Source of the DNA: DAISJI01 sp964559835
GTDB lineage: Bacteria > Acidobacteriota > Terriglobia > Terriglobales > Acidobacteriaceae
Length of the DNA: 64,000 bases
Assembly (NCBI GenBank): GCA_964559835.1
Contig: CAZLJE010000008.1
Span: 1 to 64,000 of the forward strand
Direction of reading: 5' to 3'
Part shown: one piece after another, positions 10,164 to 18,047 of the stretch
How positions within the stretch are numbered: position 1 is the stretch's first letter
How the letters are laid out: each line of letters opens with the position of its first letter
The notes under the pieces: model-generated
Told to the model about the DNA's origin: nothing
Seen by the model: the letters and a program-made list of their open reading frames with translations, nothing else
Databases searched by the model: none
Made by a program: the position numbers and the translations under genes

Positions 10164-10746
10164 GTAGACCGTACAAGATATTGCTGGAGAGTCGAATTTC
10201 GGAAACTCTCTTATTGGGAAGCCCCAAAAAAGCAAATGGCTGCTCGGGCAGCCCCCGGGGTCACGATGAATCTGGCGGACAAATTGCAAGAGTTATTGCA
10301 CATCACTCAGAGCCGACCATAATCGAAACGATTCCGGGGCAAGCGCATTCATCGTCCTTCGGAGTCGCCGCGCCGCTGATGCTCTCACCAGCTTCGCTGG
10401 GAATCAACTCCCTCTTCTCCCGGTCTGGCAGATGGACAGCACGACGGTACACGTCCTTCAGGAGTTCGCGCAGAAATGCCAGGCTGTTCGGAACAGCAGC
10501 GTTGCGGGCGGGAATGAGCGTGCTCGTCATGTATCGTACCGCGATATAAATATATAGAGGCGGGCAACGAAGCCCGGCTTTGCAGCTTCTGCAAATAAAT
10601 GGGGTCGGGGAAAAGACGGCGCGGGCCAGGCTGGAATCCCCTCCGGAGAGCGAAGTTCGCACTCACGCAGTGCCTTTGGATTGGGATCTGGTCCGGAGGC
10701 TGGTCTAGCCGAGTTCCCTAGTACCCGATTCGAAAGGAGTACTGCA
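10164..10746. other. Long intergenic stretch with one doubtful small ORF
   Basis: About 580 bases between the phospholipase-like gene and the transporter gene. A 75-residue minus-strand frame (10530-10303, beginning MTSTLIPARNAAVPN) has a protein-like composition (SLAFLRELLKDVYRRAVHLP) but no ribosome-binding site, so it remains a weak candidate gene. Nothing else is recognisable. Confidence 0.4.
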
Positions 10747-11463
10747 ATGAGTAGCAATCCTGTAAGTCCAGTCCGGGAAATACCCCGGCGTGAGGTCGAG
10801 GAGCAACCGCAAGCGCACATCTGGCTGCAACCAGTGGCGGCACCCTCGATTCTGGGTCTGTACGGATTTGCCGGCGCCACCTTCATGGTAGCAGCACACA
10901 TGGCACACTGGTTCGGCGGAACGCAGACAGATATGGTGCTGTGGCCGTTCGCCGCCTTTTTTGGCGGCTTGGCGCAATTTCTCGCCGGCATGTGGGCCTA
11001 TAAGGCACGCGATGGCGTGGCCACCGCAATGCACGGGATGTGGGGTTCGTTCTGGATGGCCTTTGGCATCCTGTGGGTGCTGGTGGCTGCCGGAAAGGTT
11101 ACGATCCCCGCAAACGGCGCTGCATTCCCTGCCTTGGGCTTCTGGTTCATCGTCCTGGCAGCGATCACCTGGGCGGGGACGGCTGCCGCTTCAGCTGAAT
11201 CCTCGGTGATTACAGCCGTGTTGGGATTTTTGGCAGCCGGCTCGACCATAGCGGCCATTGCCGAACTGGTTGGTGTTGAAGGCCTCCGCATTCTGGCAGG
11301 ATGGCTCTTCATCGTTTCGGCCCTTATTGCATGGTACGCCGCCACAGCGCTCATGGTGAACGGCGCCTTGGGCCGTGCGGCCATGGGTCTAGGGCTCAGG
11401 CGCAAAGGGGCTGTCGAAATCCAACCGGGGTTTGGAGAGCCTGGGGTGCTGCGGGGACAATAG
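10747..11463 (+). CDS. GPR1/FUN34/YaaH family transporter (acetate/succinate type)
   Basis: A 238-residue inner-membrane protein with six hydrophobic segments after a 30-residue soluble start. The family hallmark near the first helix is recognisable in the variant form AAPSILGLYGFAGATFMVAAH (canonical NPAPLGL), followed by WPFAAFFGGLAQFLAGMW in helix 2. SatP/YaaH members move acetate or succinate with protons. The ATG at 10747 is preceded by AAAGGAG at a good distance. It is monocistronic as far as can be seen. The substrate is inferred from the family only. Confidence 0.8.
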   Translation: MSSNPVSPVREIPRREVEEQPQAHIWLQPVAAPSILGLYGFAGATFMVAAHMAHWFGGTQTDMVLWPFAAFFGGLAQFLAGMWAYKARDGVATAMHGMWGSFWMAFGILWVLVAAGKVTIPANGAAFPALGFWFIVLAAITWAGTAAASAESSVITAVLGFLAAGSTIAAIAELVGVEGLRILAGWLFIVSALIAWYAATALMVNGALGRAAMGLGLRRKGAVEIQPGFGEPGVLRGQ

Positions 11464-11934
11464 CGATTCGCAGCCACTGGGAGTGCGACAGTTTGCCTTT
11501 GCCGAGCTAGAACAAGGCCGCAAGGCAGGAGGCGTCCGTCGCAGTACTTGATGCTAACGGGGAGGTTTCATGTCTTGGCTCCCAGGAATGACAGTCGGAC
11601 TGGATAACCCGGCATCTACCTCCCTCCACGGGGGCAAATATGCTTGGAGAGACAAAGAAAATCCAGCAGGCAGGCGAAGATCCCAACTCGCTGAAAGGGC
11701 GGTCCTACTCATTGGAGACAATCATCGCCTTGCAAAGGCTACTTGCAGACGGGATTCCAGAAGAGGCAGCGGCTAGCGAACTTCCAGGAAATCCGAGAAG
11801 GAGCGATATCCCGCAAGGACTGAGTGATAAGCCACGTTCTGCACAGATTTCTTCACTGAAAGGGTTGGATCGGGATGCAAACGGTTTGGTGAGGAGTGTA
11901 GTTCGATGTTTGCGCCTTCTATGGCAGCCGCTCA
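11464..11934 (+). other. Intergenic region with two overlapping short frames, possibly one frameshifted gene
   Basis: About 470 bases. A 68-codon frame (11570-11776) begins after an excellent GGGGAGG site. A second frame (11640-11978) has more protein-like content (RSYSLETIIALQRLLADGIPEE). Together they could be one small gene broken by a frameshift around 11640. Neither matches a family I know, so I leave them uncalled. Confidence 0.35.
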
Positions 11935-12294
11935 GTGAGACCTCTGACTGTAGCCGGTCTGCACAGAGGGCAGTCTGACCATTGTTTGTGCTTCGTTGCT
12001 TGGCCCCGCAGTGTGTCCGCAACCGTGGTCCAACGTTTGGCAGCTCTGGCTGCGCCGAAAGCGCCCGGTTCATCGTTGAGAAGCCCTACTCCGAAGTTCT
12101 TCGCAGCGGTCAGACGCAACGTAGCGCCTGCCGAACTCGTCGAGGCCTTACAGGAAAAACTTGGCTTGAACGCGGACGGGATCTTCGGTCCGGAAACAGA
12201 GGCAGCGGTTCGCGCATTCCAGCGCGCTCACGCCCTTGTACCGGACGGCATCGTAGGACCGCGCATGTGGGCAGTCCTCGATCAGCGTACATAG
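11935..12294 (+). CDS. Small peptidoglycan-binding (PG_binding_1) domain protein
   Basis: A 119-residue frame whose last 55 residues form one complete peptidoglycan-binding domain. The repeats LQEKLGLNADGIFGPETEAA and VRAFQRAHALVPDGIVGP, ending MWAVLD, are diagnostic. The first 60 residues are Ala/Arg-rich with no clear signal peptide, and the GTG start at 11935 has little support, so the true start may be further in. Such domains anchor cell-wall enzymes; here no catalytic domain is attached. It could be the surviving tail of a larger gene, in line with other truncated genes nearby. Confidence 0.6.
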   Translation: MRPLTVAGLHRGQSDHCLCFVAWPRSVSATVVQRLAALAAPKAPGSSLRSPTPKFFAAVRRNVAPAELVEALQEKLGLNADGIFGPETEAAVRAFQRAHALVPDGIVGPRMWAVLDQRT

Positions 12295-13031
12295 AACACT
12301 CAGGCAGCTTCAAAAGCACTAGTGCAACTTTGGTATCACCGGAGAATCAGAATGACCAGCGGGTCTACTGAAGTGCATTGAAAATAGACCGTTAACAAGG
12401 AAGAACAAAACAACCCGACCACCTCGAGGTGCGAGCCGAGTCGTTGATGATCGCGCGTGGACAAGCGCCATAACTATGTGGCCGGACCTTCTGGTTCATG
12501 ATGTCGCGACTACCCCCCCATGCTCACCGACTGTTTGGCAGCAGAATGTCGATCCGCTACTGGACTGGGTACCAGTTCAAAGGCACTAAGCCGTTTCGCA
12601 ACGGAGTCACGATGACGAGTGCCAATCTTGAAATGTTGTTTTCGAAGGTGCACAGGCCTTAGTGGACCGGGCAAGATAAGCTTTTAGCGGATGGTTGTCG
12701 ACATGTAGGTCGCCAACTCGGTAACAACTCAGCAACATACGCTGTGGATTTCTACAAAGTTTGTCCTTTACAGTCCCCGTTCACTAGGTTAACGTACGCG
12801 CTCGTATCACCCCAGTTATTTTGATGTCCTTCTCCGTGCTGACGAACTGTCGGCTGGTTTGCAGCCTTGCGAATGCGAACGGTAGCTCCTAAAGCAGCCG
12901 TACAAGAACGACGTAGATAAGTTAACTAGCAAAAGTATTTTTCGCTAGTGACTTTCCAGGGTAGGCTCCGCCCTCGACCAAACGTCGACGGATGTCGATC
13001 TTTTTCCAATGCCGAGAAGGGCAGGAACATC
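12295..13031. other. Gene-poor stretch
   Basis: About 740 bases without a convincing coding frame on either strand. Base composition is more AT-rich than the flanking genes from about 12.7 to 12.95 kb. I recognise no RNA gene, repeat or mobile element in it. Confidence 0.5.
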
Positions 13032-13520
13032 GTGGGACTCATAAACGCGCATCGCGTTCGCAGAATCCGTGTGGCATGCAAGTCATTCGTTACAACCGCA
13101 GTTGAATTCGGTAGAGAAGTCCTTTGTGTTTTGCTGATTTACGCCCTCGTGCTAGGCACCACGCCGATGCAATTGCCGAACGCCTTCGCAGCGGAGCGTC
13201 GAATCCCGCCATATGCGATGCAGCGTGCGACGCCCCGTGTGGCCCCGATCCAGGACGTGGGCGGCGGAACCCGGGACGTTTCGCGCCAGAATCTCAGATT
13301 GTTGTCCGTTGAGCACGGAAACGAGAATAATCGCGGTGCGCTGCTTGCCAGCCTGGTGCCGCACCTGCCACTCGCATCCATTCACGTGCCGCTGCCTTAT
13401 GCATTCCAGAGCGGCTCGCCGAGCGGTACAAGCACGATCAGCTCGAACTTCAATGGCACCACCATTCCTGCCGGTTCGTATGTTTGGCTTAACAGCATTG
13501 TTGCTGTATCGGGGGTGTGA
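13032..13520 (+). pseudogene. N-terminal fragment of a secreted protein, cut at a rearrangement junction
   Basis: A 162-residue frame from the GTG at 13032 (AGGA upstream). A hydrophobic segment (EVLCVLLIYALVLGTT) serves as signal or anchor. A low-similarity region follows, then a distinctive end, TISSNFNGTTIPAGSYVWLN. That motif is a beta-strand start seen near the N-terminus of long extracellular repeat proteins, but here the frame stops within 10 codons. The stop lies at the point where a minus-strand amidohydrolase gene also loses homology, so the gene has most likely been truncated by recombination rather than ending naturally. The family is not firmly identified. Confidence 0.5.
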
Positions 13521-14214
13521 TTGCCTTCGCCCCAACGGCCTCCATGCGGTCCGGGCCGGTCTGGTAGATCTTGACGAAGCTCGCCCCTTCCTTATGCTGC
13601 TGGCGGATGGTCTCGATGAGCTGCTCGACGTTGTTGGCGTAATCGGCGTTGGACGGCACATGCAGCGCCGGATTGAAATGGATCGCGTCCTCGTGCCCGG
13701 CGAGAATCGAAATCGCATTCGCACAGACGCGCAGCCGCGGCCCCGGAATCAGACCCTGATCGATGGCGTCGCGCAGCGCCGTGCTGGCCGATCCCGCGCC
13801 TTCGGTCCCCATGTCGCGCTCGGACGTGAAGCCGGCCATCAAATCGGCCTTCGCCGCAAGCTCCGCCAGGATTGTGCGTTCGGGTACCGACTCCACGACG
13901 GTCTGCATGTCCTCGGCGCCCGGATGCAGGAACAAATGCACGTGAGCATCGATAAGTCCTGGCATCAGCGTCGAATCGCCGAGGTCGATGATCTTGGCGC
14001 CAGCCGGATGAGACACCGACGTTCCGGCCTGCTGGATTCGGTCGGCCTCCACCAGCACCTCTCCCGGCGTGACGATTCGTCCCGCCGCCACATCGAACAA
14101 GCGTGCGGCATGTAGAACCACCGGATGCGTTCCAGCGGAAGCGGACTTCTGCCCCAGTAGGCCCGGCGAAACGATCAACAACAGAGCAGAGAACAGCAGG
14201 CAGCGAATCTGCAC
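13489..14214 (-). pseudogene. Amidohydrolase family protein, C-terminally truncated
   Basis: The 241-residue frame starts with a signal peptide (LLFSALLLIVSPGLLG). The N-terminal composite domain and first metal-binding strand of an imidazolonepropionase-like amidohydrolase follow: LMPGLIDAHVHLFLHPG with its HxH pair, then TSERDMGTEG and GASFVKIYQTG. Full-length relatives have about 430 residues and need further His and Asp ligands that are absent here. Homology ends near FVKIYQTGPDRMEA, and the last 15 residues are unrelated sequence belonging to the opposite-strand fragment. It is therefore non-functional as it stands. Confidence 0.75.
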
Positions 14215-14677
14215 GGCAAAATCCTCGTCAAAAGCTACTCAGAATAACAGAGGGTGGTGCGATGACTCGAGACAAGCGTGAAAGACCCATGTCGTGAGTT
14301 TGGGGCCGGAGCATATCAAAGTGCGTCGTCTCGCCGGGCTCCGGAATCGTCAGCGATTAAACCAACAGCGCAGATCATTCTGTCCGGATTGCCGGTCGAC
14401 AGGAAACTGGTGATGGCGATTCACGGCTCACCGCTTCGAAGGAGTCAGTCTTTGAAGCCGCACTCCGCCGCCGGGAGCGGAGACAAACTGAAATTCGGGC
14501 ACAGTCTCTCGGTTGCCGGCCGTTGCCACACGCTGCAGGGCCATTGCCAATTGAGAACGGTCGGGCGGTGGAAGCGAGCGAACACAATAACGGAGCGCCT
14601 GCAACAGGAGACGTGCCCATCTACGGAAAAGACGATCATGAAGCGTAGTCAGCATACAAAAAAACGCTCACAACGAA
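14215..14677. other. Intergenic stretch without a convincing gene
   Basis: About 460 bases between the amidohydrolase fragment and the next minus-strand gene. Open frames exist on both strands (for example 14428-14655 minus, ending QFVSAPGGGVRLQRL), but none has a ribosome-binding site or family match that would justify a call. Confidence 0.4.
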
Positions 14678-15154
14678 CTATTTACCTCGACGTGCCGGAG
14701 TCATACCGGGTGTCACCGAACCATGCGCTCTCGCTCGCGCTCGATCCACCTGAGACTCAGGCTGCGAATCGTTCTCGATCTCGTCATCAAGGATTTCGTG
14801 TAACGTGCTCAACATCTGGAAGTGCATCAATGCCAGCGCATACGTCCGCCGGGTTGCGTATTCCGCCTGTTCATCGCTGATGTCGCCCTGACGATAAGCC
14901 GAAACAATCTGAGCCAGGCTCTCACATGTGCCAATTGCAGTCGCCAGCATGTTTTCCTCATATGACTTGAGAGTGTCGCGAGGTCCGAGAGGCACCTGCT
15001 CGGTCGTATTAAGCACCGAACTCGAATTGTCGGGCGGCAAAATCCTTATAACGTCGTTCACGGCTGGTGGTTGCGATGGGGAAAGCACCTGTGCCGTTGC
15101 GGATGTCGTCAGGGCAAGTGCAATGAGGGCTCCCCAAAAGCGATAATGCCGCAT
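14678..15154 (-). CDS. Secreted hypothetical protein (158 aa)
   Basis: Residues 1-21 (MRHYRFWGALIALALTTSAT, then AQ) form a clear signal peptide. The mature part has a predicted helical core (KSYEENMLATAIGTCESLAQ, then IVSAYRQGDISDEQAEYATR) resembling a short helical periplasmic domain, and an Arg-rich tail. No enzymatic motif is visible and I do not recognise the family. The AGGAGACT-like site just upstream of the ATG at 15154 supports this start. Immediately upstream lies the broken end of an NDH-2-like gene, so this gene may have lost its original neighbourhood. Confidence 0.65.
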   Translation of the reverse strand: MRHYRFWGALIALALTTSATAQVLSPSQPPAVNDVIRILPPDNSSSVLNTTEQVPLGPRDTLKSYEENMLATAIGTCESLAQIVSAYRQGDISDEQAEYATRRTYALALMHFQMLSTLHEILDDEIENDSQPESQVDRARARAHGSVTPGMTPARRGK

Positions 15155-15770
15155 ATCCTAAGTCTCCTTTGCTGAAGTCATTTGCAGCCGGCCGATAATA
15201 CCGTGCCGTTTCGCGCACGAAGTCATTCACAGCGCCCGTGGTCTCCACGCCGGCAAAGCCGCCTCCAGCGATGACGAACGTGAGGAGCTGCCGCCGAGCT
15301 GATTCATCGGTATCCAGCGCCGCCTGCTCCAAGAGCGCCACCATGCGATTGCGGAGCAGGGCCGCGTCCGCAAGAGTTTTCATGGTGACTACCCAGTCGC
15401 GCACGCCGCTGATGTGAAAAAAGTTCGTTTCTGATCCAAGCGCGAGCAGCAGATGATCAAACTCGAAGTCACGGCGAACATCCCGAACTCCAGTTACGCA
15501 GGAAACTTTTCTGCCGTTGAGATCGATTGCTTTCACCTCGGCTTCGATGACCTTGACGTGACGAAGAATGCGCCGGAGTGGATTCACGATGTCGCCCGCG
15601 TAAAGGTCCCCCGCTGCCACCTCGTGCAGCATCGGCGTGAACAAAAGATAGTTTTCGCGGCTAATCAGTACCACCTCAGCGTCGGTACCTCTCGCAAGGG
15701 TTTTGTCTAGGTACATCGCAGCGTAAAACCCCGCAAAGCCCCCACCCGCAATGACAATCCTGGTCTTCAT
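15009..15770 (-). pseudogene. Type II NADH dehydrogenase-like FAD oxidoreductase, C-terminally truncated
   Basis: The frame begins with the FAD-binding dinucleotide fold KTRIVIAGGGFAGFYAAMYL. It continues with NDH-2 features: ENYLLFTPMLHEVAAGDLYA and FDHLLLALGSETNFF. The second nucleotide-binding glycine motif (TFVIAGGGFAGVETTGAVND) is also present. Relatives have about 400-430 residues. Here homology stops near FVRETARYY (about 15185), and the remaining codons read antisense into the promoter region of the 158-residue secreted protein gene. The NADH-binding C-terminal half and the membrane anchor are lost, so the gene is a remnant. Confidence 0.8.
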
Positions 15771-15785
15771 AGTCTTCTCAGCCCG

Positions 15786-16007
15786 TTACCAAAGGTAGAA
15801 GAATGCAAAGCATCCAATGGCTATGATCGCTAAGACAACACAGATGATGAAGGCCGTCGTGTCATCGCGTTCGGCCACGCCACAACTGCCCAGGTTGACT
15901 TCTCCGGTTCCAGCCTTCTGATCTTGATCAAGATAACGAATCGTATTGTCTACTTCGAGATCGCTCGCTTTCTCTATGTTCCAGTTCCTTAGTTCCTTTC
16001 TTAGCAT
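15786..16007 (-). CDS. Small single-pass membrane protein (73 aa)
   Basis: A 73-residue protein starting MLRKELRNWNIEKASDLEVD, with a soluble N-terminal half and one C-terminal membrane helix (AFIICVVLAIIAIGCFAFFY). The ATG at 16007 is chosen because an ideal AAGGAGGA site lies at the right distance; the longer frame to 16211 runs through a dispersed repeat. No family recognised. It lies just upstream of the truncated NDH-2-like gene on the same strand, so it may once have been its partner. Confidence 0.7.
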   Translation of the reverse strand: MLRKELRNWNIEKASDLEVDNTIRYLDQDQKAGTGEVNLGSCGVAERDDTTAFIICVVLAIIAIGCFAFFYLW

Positions 16008-16117
16008 CTTGTCCTCCTTCCTCTTAGGTGTACTAGACATAGCGATTAACGCACGGCGAGTGCCAGACATGTGAACGCGTAACTCGTTGAAATTTAGCGG
16101 GCCGAGTAGGCCTTTCG

Positions 16118-16172
16118 GTGTGGACAACGTCGAGACTGTCGGTGCGTGCTCGACGGCTGCTTGTGGCCGCAG
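16118..16172 (+). repeat. Dispersed imperfect repeat, copy R1
   Basis: The core reads gtggacaacgtcgagactgt followed by a tcgacggct end. It resembles three other copies (17068-17125, 17918-17975 and, inverted, 21830-21882), which share the pattern GTGGA-N-AA-N-GTCGA and end in a TCGACGGCT-like block. All four lie between genes of, or next to, the signalling cluster. Confidence 0.5.
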
Positions 16173-16259
16173 GCCTGCGGCCGCGTGATTTCCCACTGAG
16201 AACGTCAGCACAGCTGCTTTTGCATCCCTTCGAGTTCAGCGCGGCAGGTTTTGCTGAAG

Positions 16260-16691
16260 TCACGCAACGGGTCCACCCGTTTGCCTGTCCTGGAGTGAAT
16301 TTCTTCGGCGGTGAGGTTCGGCTCCGAATACGTCCTGATGATGTTCGCAATAACCTGTTCGGCGCTCGCAAGCACGTCGGCTGACGAAATCAACCCTATC
16401 CCGACTCAGAGGTGCATAAGTAGGGATGAGCTTATTCGGTCTTGGAAATTGTGTTTCCAGCTGAGGCAAGACCGCCCAGGCACGTGCCCAGTTCTTGAAA
16501 ACCTTCGCAGAGATGGAGTTTTCCAGGCTGGCAACGAAGCACTGTTGCGCCTTCTGGTGATCGCCCGTTAGCAGAAGGGAGAGCAAGTAGAGACTGTCCA
16601 TGTTCTCTGTAAAGATTTGGCAAACATCTTCATTCGTTGCGTAATCATCCGTGCGGTCTACCTGAAGAGAGTGTTTTCGCAGGCCCATCAT
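16260..16691 (-). CDS. Hypothetical regulator-like protein, possibly degenerate at its 3' end
   Basis: The first 70 residues (NEDVCQIFTENMDSLYLLSL, then LLTGDHQKAQQCFVASLE) resemble a short sigma-factor-like protein that I associate with Acidobacteriota genomes. After NWARAW the expected continuation is lost and the sequence becomes low-similarity, which suggests an indel around 16.43 kb. The downstream part overlaps a different frame (16393-16205, with ASAEQVIANIIRTYSEPNLT) that has a partial copy near 17.3 kb. The ATG at 16691 overlaps the stop of the STAS gene by 4 bases, so the two are co-translated. Confidence 0.45.
   Translation of the reverse strand: MMGLRKHSLQVDRTDDYATNEDVCQIFTENMDSLYLLSLLLTGDHQKAQQCFVASLENSISAKVFKNWARAWAVLPQLETQFPRPNKLIPTYAPLSRDRVDFVSRRACERRTGYCEHHQDVFGAEPHRRRNSLQDRQTGGPVA
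16301..16385. repeat. Imperfect duplication, copy 1 (TYSEPNLT-encoding)
   Basis: On the minus strand this stretch encodes VLASAEQVIANIIRTYSEPN. A diverged copy lies at 17295-17380 (VLASAGQVAQHLVTTYSEPN). The DNA similarity is visible by eye over about 80 bases (for example gcgctcgcaagcac against gcgctcgcgagcac). Confidence 0.6.
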
Positions 16692-16990
16692 TGGTTGACC
16701 TCCCGAAGGCTCCTGCGCACCCTGCGGGTGAGTTGCCTCAACACGTACTTCGTGAAGACGCCGTAGCAGCGGAACTTCACTCCCTCGTTGATCAGCTCAT
16801 ACAGGACGTTCTCTCCCTCCTGGCTGATGGTGACTAGATTCTTTAGCTCGACAAGGAGTGCACGGCCATCCAATCCAGCTCGCGCCCGTTCGTGCGCGGC
16901 CTTTAGCTCAGCAGCCCAAGGCGCAGTCAGCTTGCCCTCCACGATTACCCGTCGCTGACTCCGTCCGTCGACAATGGAGATTTTCAGCAT
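16688..16990 (-). CDS. STAS-domain protein (anti-sigma-factor-antagonist-like)
   Basis: A 100-residue protein consisting of one STAS-like fold: an opening strand (MLKISIVDGRSQRRVIVEG), a helix (WAAELKAAHERARAG), the central strand LLVELKNLVTISQEG, and a C-terminal helix (YVLRQLTRRVRRSL). STAS proteins such as SpoIIAA/RsbV bind an anti-sigma kinase, and phosphorylation of a serine in a D-S-S/T-G motif controls this. Here the aligned positions read S-Q-E-G, so the usual phosphorylated serine seems absent. It overlaps the next gene by 4 bases, and an RsbW-like kinase lies 3.5 kb away (20533-21060). Confidence 0.7.
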   Translation of the reverse strand: MLKISIVDGRSQRRVIVEGKLTAPWAAELKAAHERARAGLDGRALLVELKNLVTISQEGENVLYELINEGVKFRCYGVFTKYVLRQLTRRVRRSLREVNQ

Positions 16991-17067
16991 GCGTTGTCCT
17001 TCACGCGTGGACTGGGCACGTCTGATGCCACACTTGTCATTCCGTAAGTGGCTGAATTCTCAATGCA

Positions 17068-17125
17068 GTGTTGAATCCGGTGGCGTCCAAAACGTCGAGA
17101 TCGTTGAGGCACAATCGACGGCTAG
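17068..17125 (+). repeat. Dispersed imperfect repeat, copy R2
   Basis: Contains gtgttgaatccggtggcgtc, then aaaacgtcgagatcgttgag, and ends acaatcgacggct. It matches the inverted copy at 21830-21882 best: both share gtgttgaa, a ggtggcgt-like block, gtcgagaat/gtcgagatc and tcgacggct in the same order. Confidence 0.55.
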
Positions 17126-17214
17126 AAGTCGCGTCCCGACGTGCTCGATTACCGCTGGGGACACACTGCGTCGGGGAGCTCAGGACGGAACAGGGAGGTC
17201 GCTGCTTATCTAGG

Positions 17215-17300
17215 ATGGATGAAACGTCCTCGTCCTCGACAGGGTTGTGCGGTCGATGCCGAAGCGTGCGGCTGCCCCAGCAGCCCGAATGCCCACAAAG
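17215..17300 (-). pseudogene. Remnant of a Fis-type helix-turn-helix C-terminus
   Basis: The minus strand encodes GIRAAGAAARFGIDRTTLSR, clearly related to the C-terminal DNA-binding helix-turn-helix of the sigma-54 activator at 18048-20276 (GANGAAARIGVNRTTLLSRM). It is followed within a few codons by a stop and preceded by the TYSEPNLT duplication. It has no activator domain of its own, so it is best explained as a leftover of a duplicated regulator gene. Confidence 0.6.
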
Positions 17301-17380
17301 GTGAGATTGGGTTCTGAATATGTAGTGACAAGGTGCTGAGCAACCTGTCCAGCGCTCGCGAGCACATTAACTGAGGAGTT
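17295..17380. repeat. Imperfect duplication, copy 2 (TYSEPNLT-encoding)
   Basis: Diverged copy of 16301-16385. Minus-strand reading gives VLASAGQVAQHLVTTYSEPN. It is joined directly to the helix-turn-helix remnant at 17215-17300, whereas the first copy is not. Confidence 0.6.
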
Positions 17381-17813
17381 TGGATGTATAGGGCTTATAC
17401 GTGCACAGGTCGGGTGAGCTTGCCGGGTTTTGATCTCCGGTAAGCTCGGCAATTTTGTCGAGGAGGGGGTCCAGGCTCCCCGTTTTGGGCACAAAGGCAT
17501 GAACGCAGCTCACGTCGCGTTCGGGAATGTCAATCTCTCCGGAGTACAGGATGGTTTTCAGTCTGGGATAGCGCGACCGGAGGCAGTCGGCCAGAACACA
17601 GCCGTTCGTTCCCGGCATGCGGTAGTCGAGGACGGCTACTTGTACAGCGTCTCCAACTCGTTGCCGCATAACCGCTAGCGCTTCACCAGGGCTACCGGCT
17701 GTCAGTACTGAAAAGCCGGATATCTGCAGGCCAACTGTAAGTAAATTCAATAGCCGCGGGTCATCATCAACGAGCAGCAAGGTCATTGCGTTCGAACTTT
17801 TTGATTTCAACAT
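17367..17813 (-). CDS. Single-domain response regulator (receiver protein)
   Basis: A 148-residue CheY-like receiver domain without an output domain. All key residues are visible: the acidic pocket in LLLVDDDPRLL, the phospho-acceptor Asp in VAVLDYRMPGTNG, the switch Ser in ILYSGE, and the conserved Lys in AFVPKTG. A 25-residue tail follows (ASSPDLCTYKPYTSK). The ATG at 17813 has GAGGT upstream. It lies between the STAS gene and the sigma-54 activator, all on the same strand, so it probably takes part in the same signalling network; its histidine kinase is not in the window. Confidence 0.85.
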   Translation of the reverse strand: MLKSKSSNAMTLLLVDDDPRLLNLLTVGLQISGFSVLTAGSPGEALAVMRQRVGDAVQVAVLDYRMPGTNGCVLADCLRSRYPRLKTILYSGEIDIPERDVSCVHAFVPKTGSLDPLLDKIAELTGDQNPASSPDLCTYKPYTSKLLS

Positions 17814-17917
17814 GTCGGGTTACCTCGCGTCTGGCAAGAGCACGCGACCATCCAACTCGCCGAAGGGCACACGCCAGACGAATGGAACCGTAAATCGCCT
17901 CAACGGTAGTGAGTGTT

Positions 17918-17975
17918 CAAGCGTGGGATGTGGAAAATGTCGAAATCGACGAAGCACAGTTGACGGGTACTTGCG
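17918..17975 (+). repeat. Dispersed imperfect repeat, copy R3
   Basis: Core gtggaaaatgtcgaaatcga, ending agttgacgggt. Aligns with R1, R2 and the inverted R4, and lies in the gap between the receiver gene and the sigma-54 activator. Confidence 0.5.
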
Positions 17976-18047
17976 GGTGAACCACGAGGCCTGAAATCAC
18001 ATTTGGGGGATCAGTTAAGGACAGGACAGAACAGGCATGATGTGGTT

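Noticed and set aside
12220..12240. Possible attR copy of the tRNA-Lys end (agcgcgctcacgcc)
   Set aside because: Only about nine consecutive bases match and the flanks do not, so it is no better than chance.
14278..14880. 200-codon plus-strand frame
   Set aside because: Overlaps the well-supported minus-strand secreted protein gene in its second half and has no ribosome-binding site or family match.
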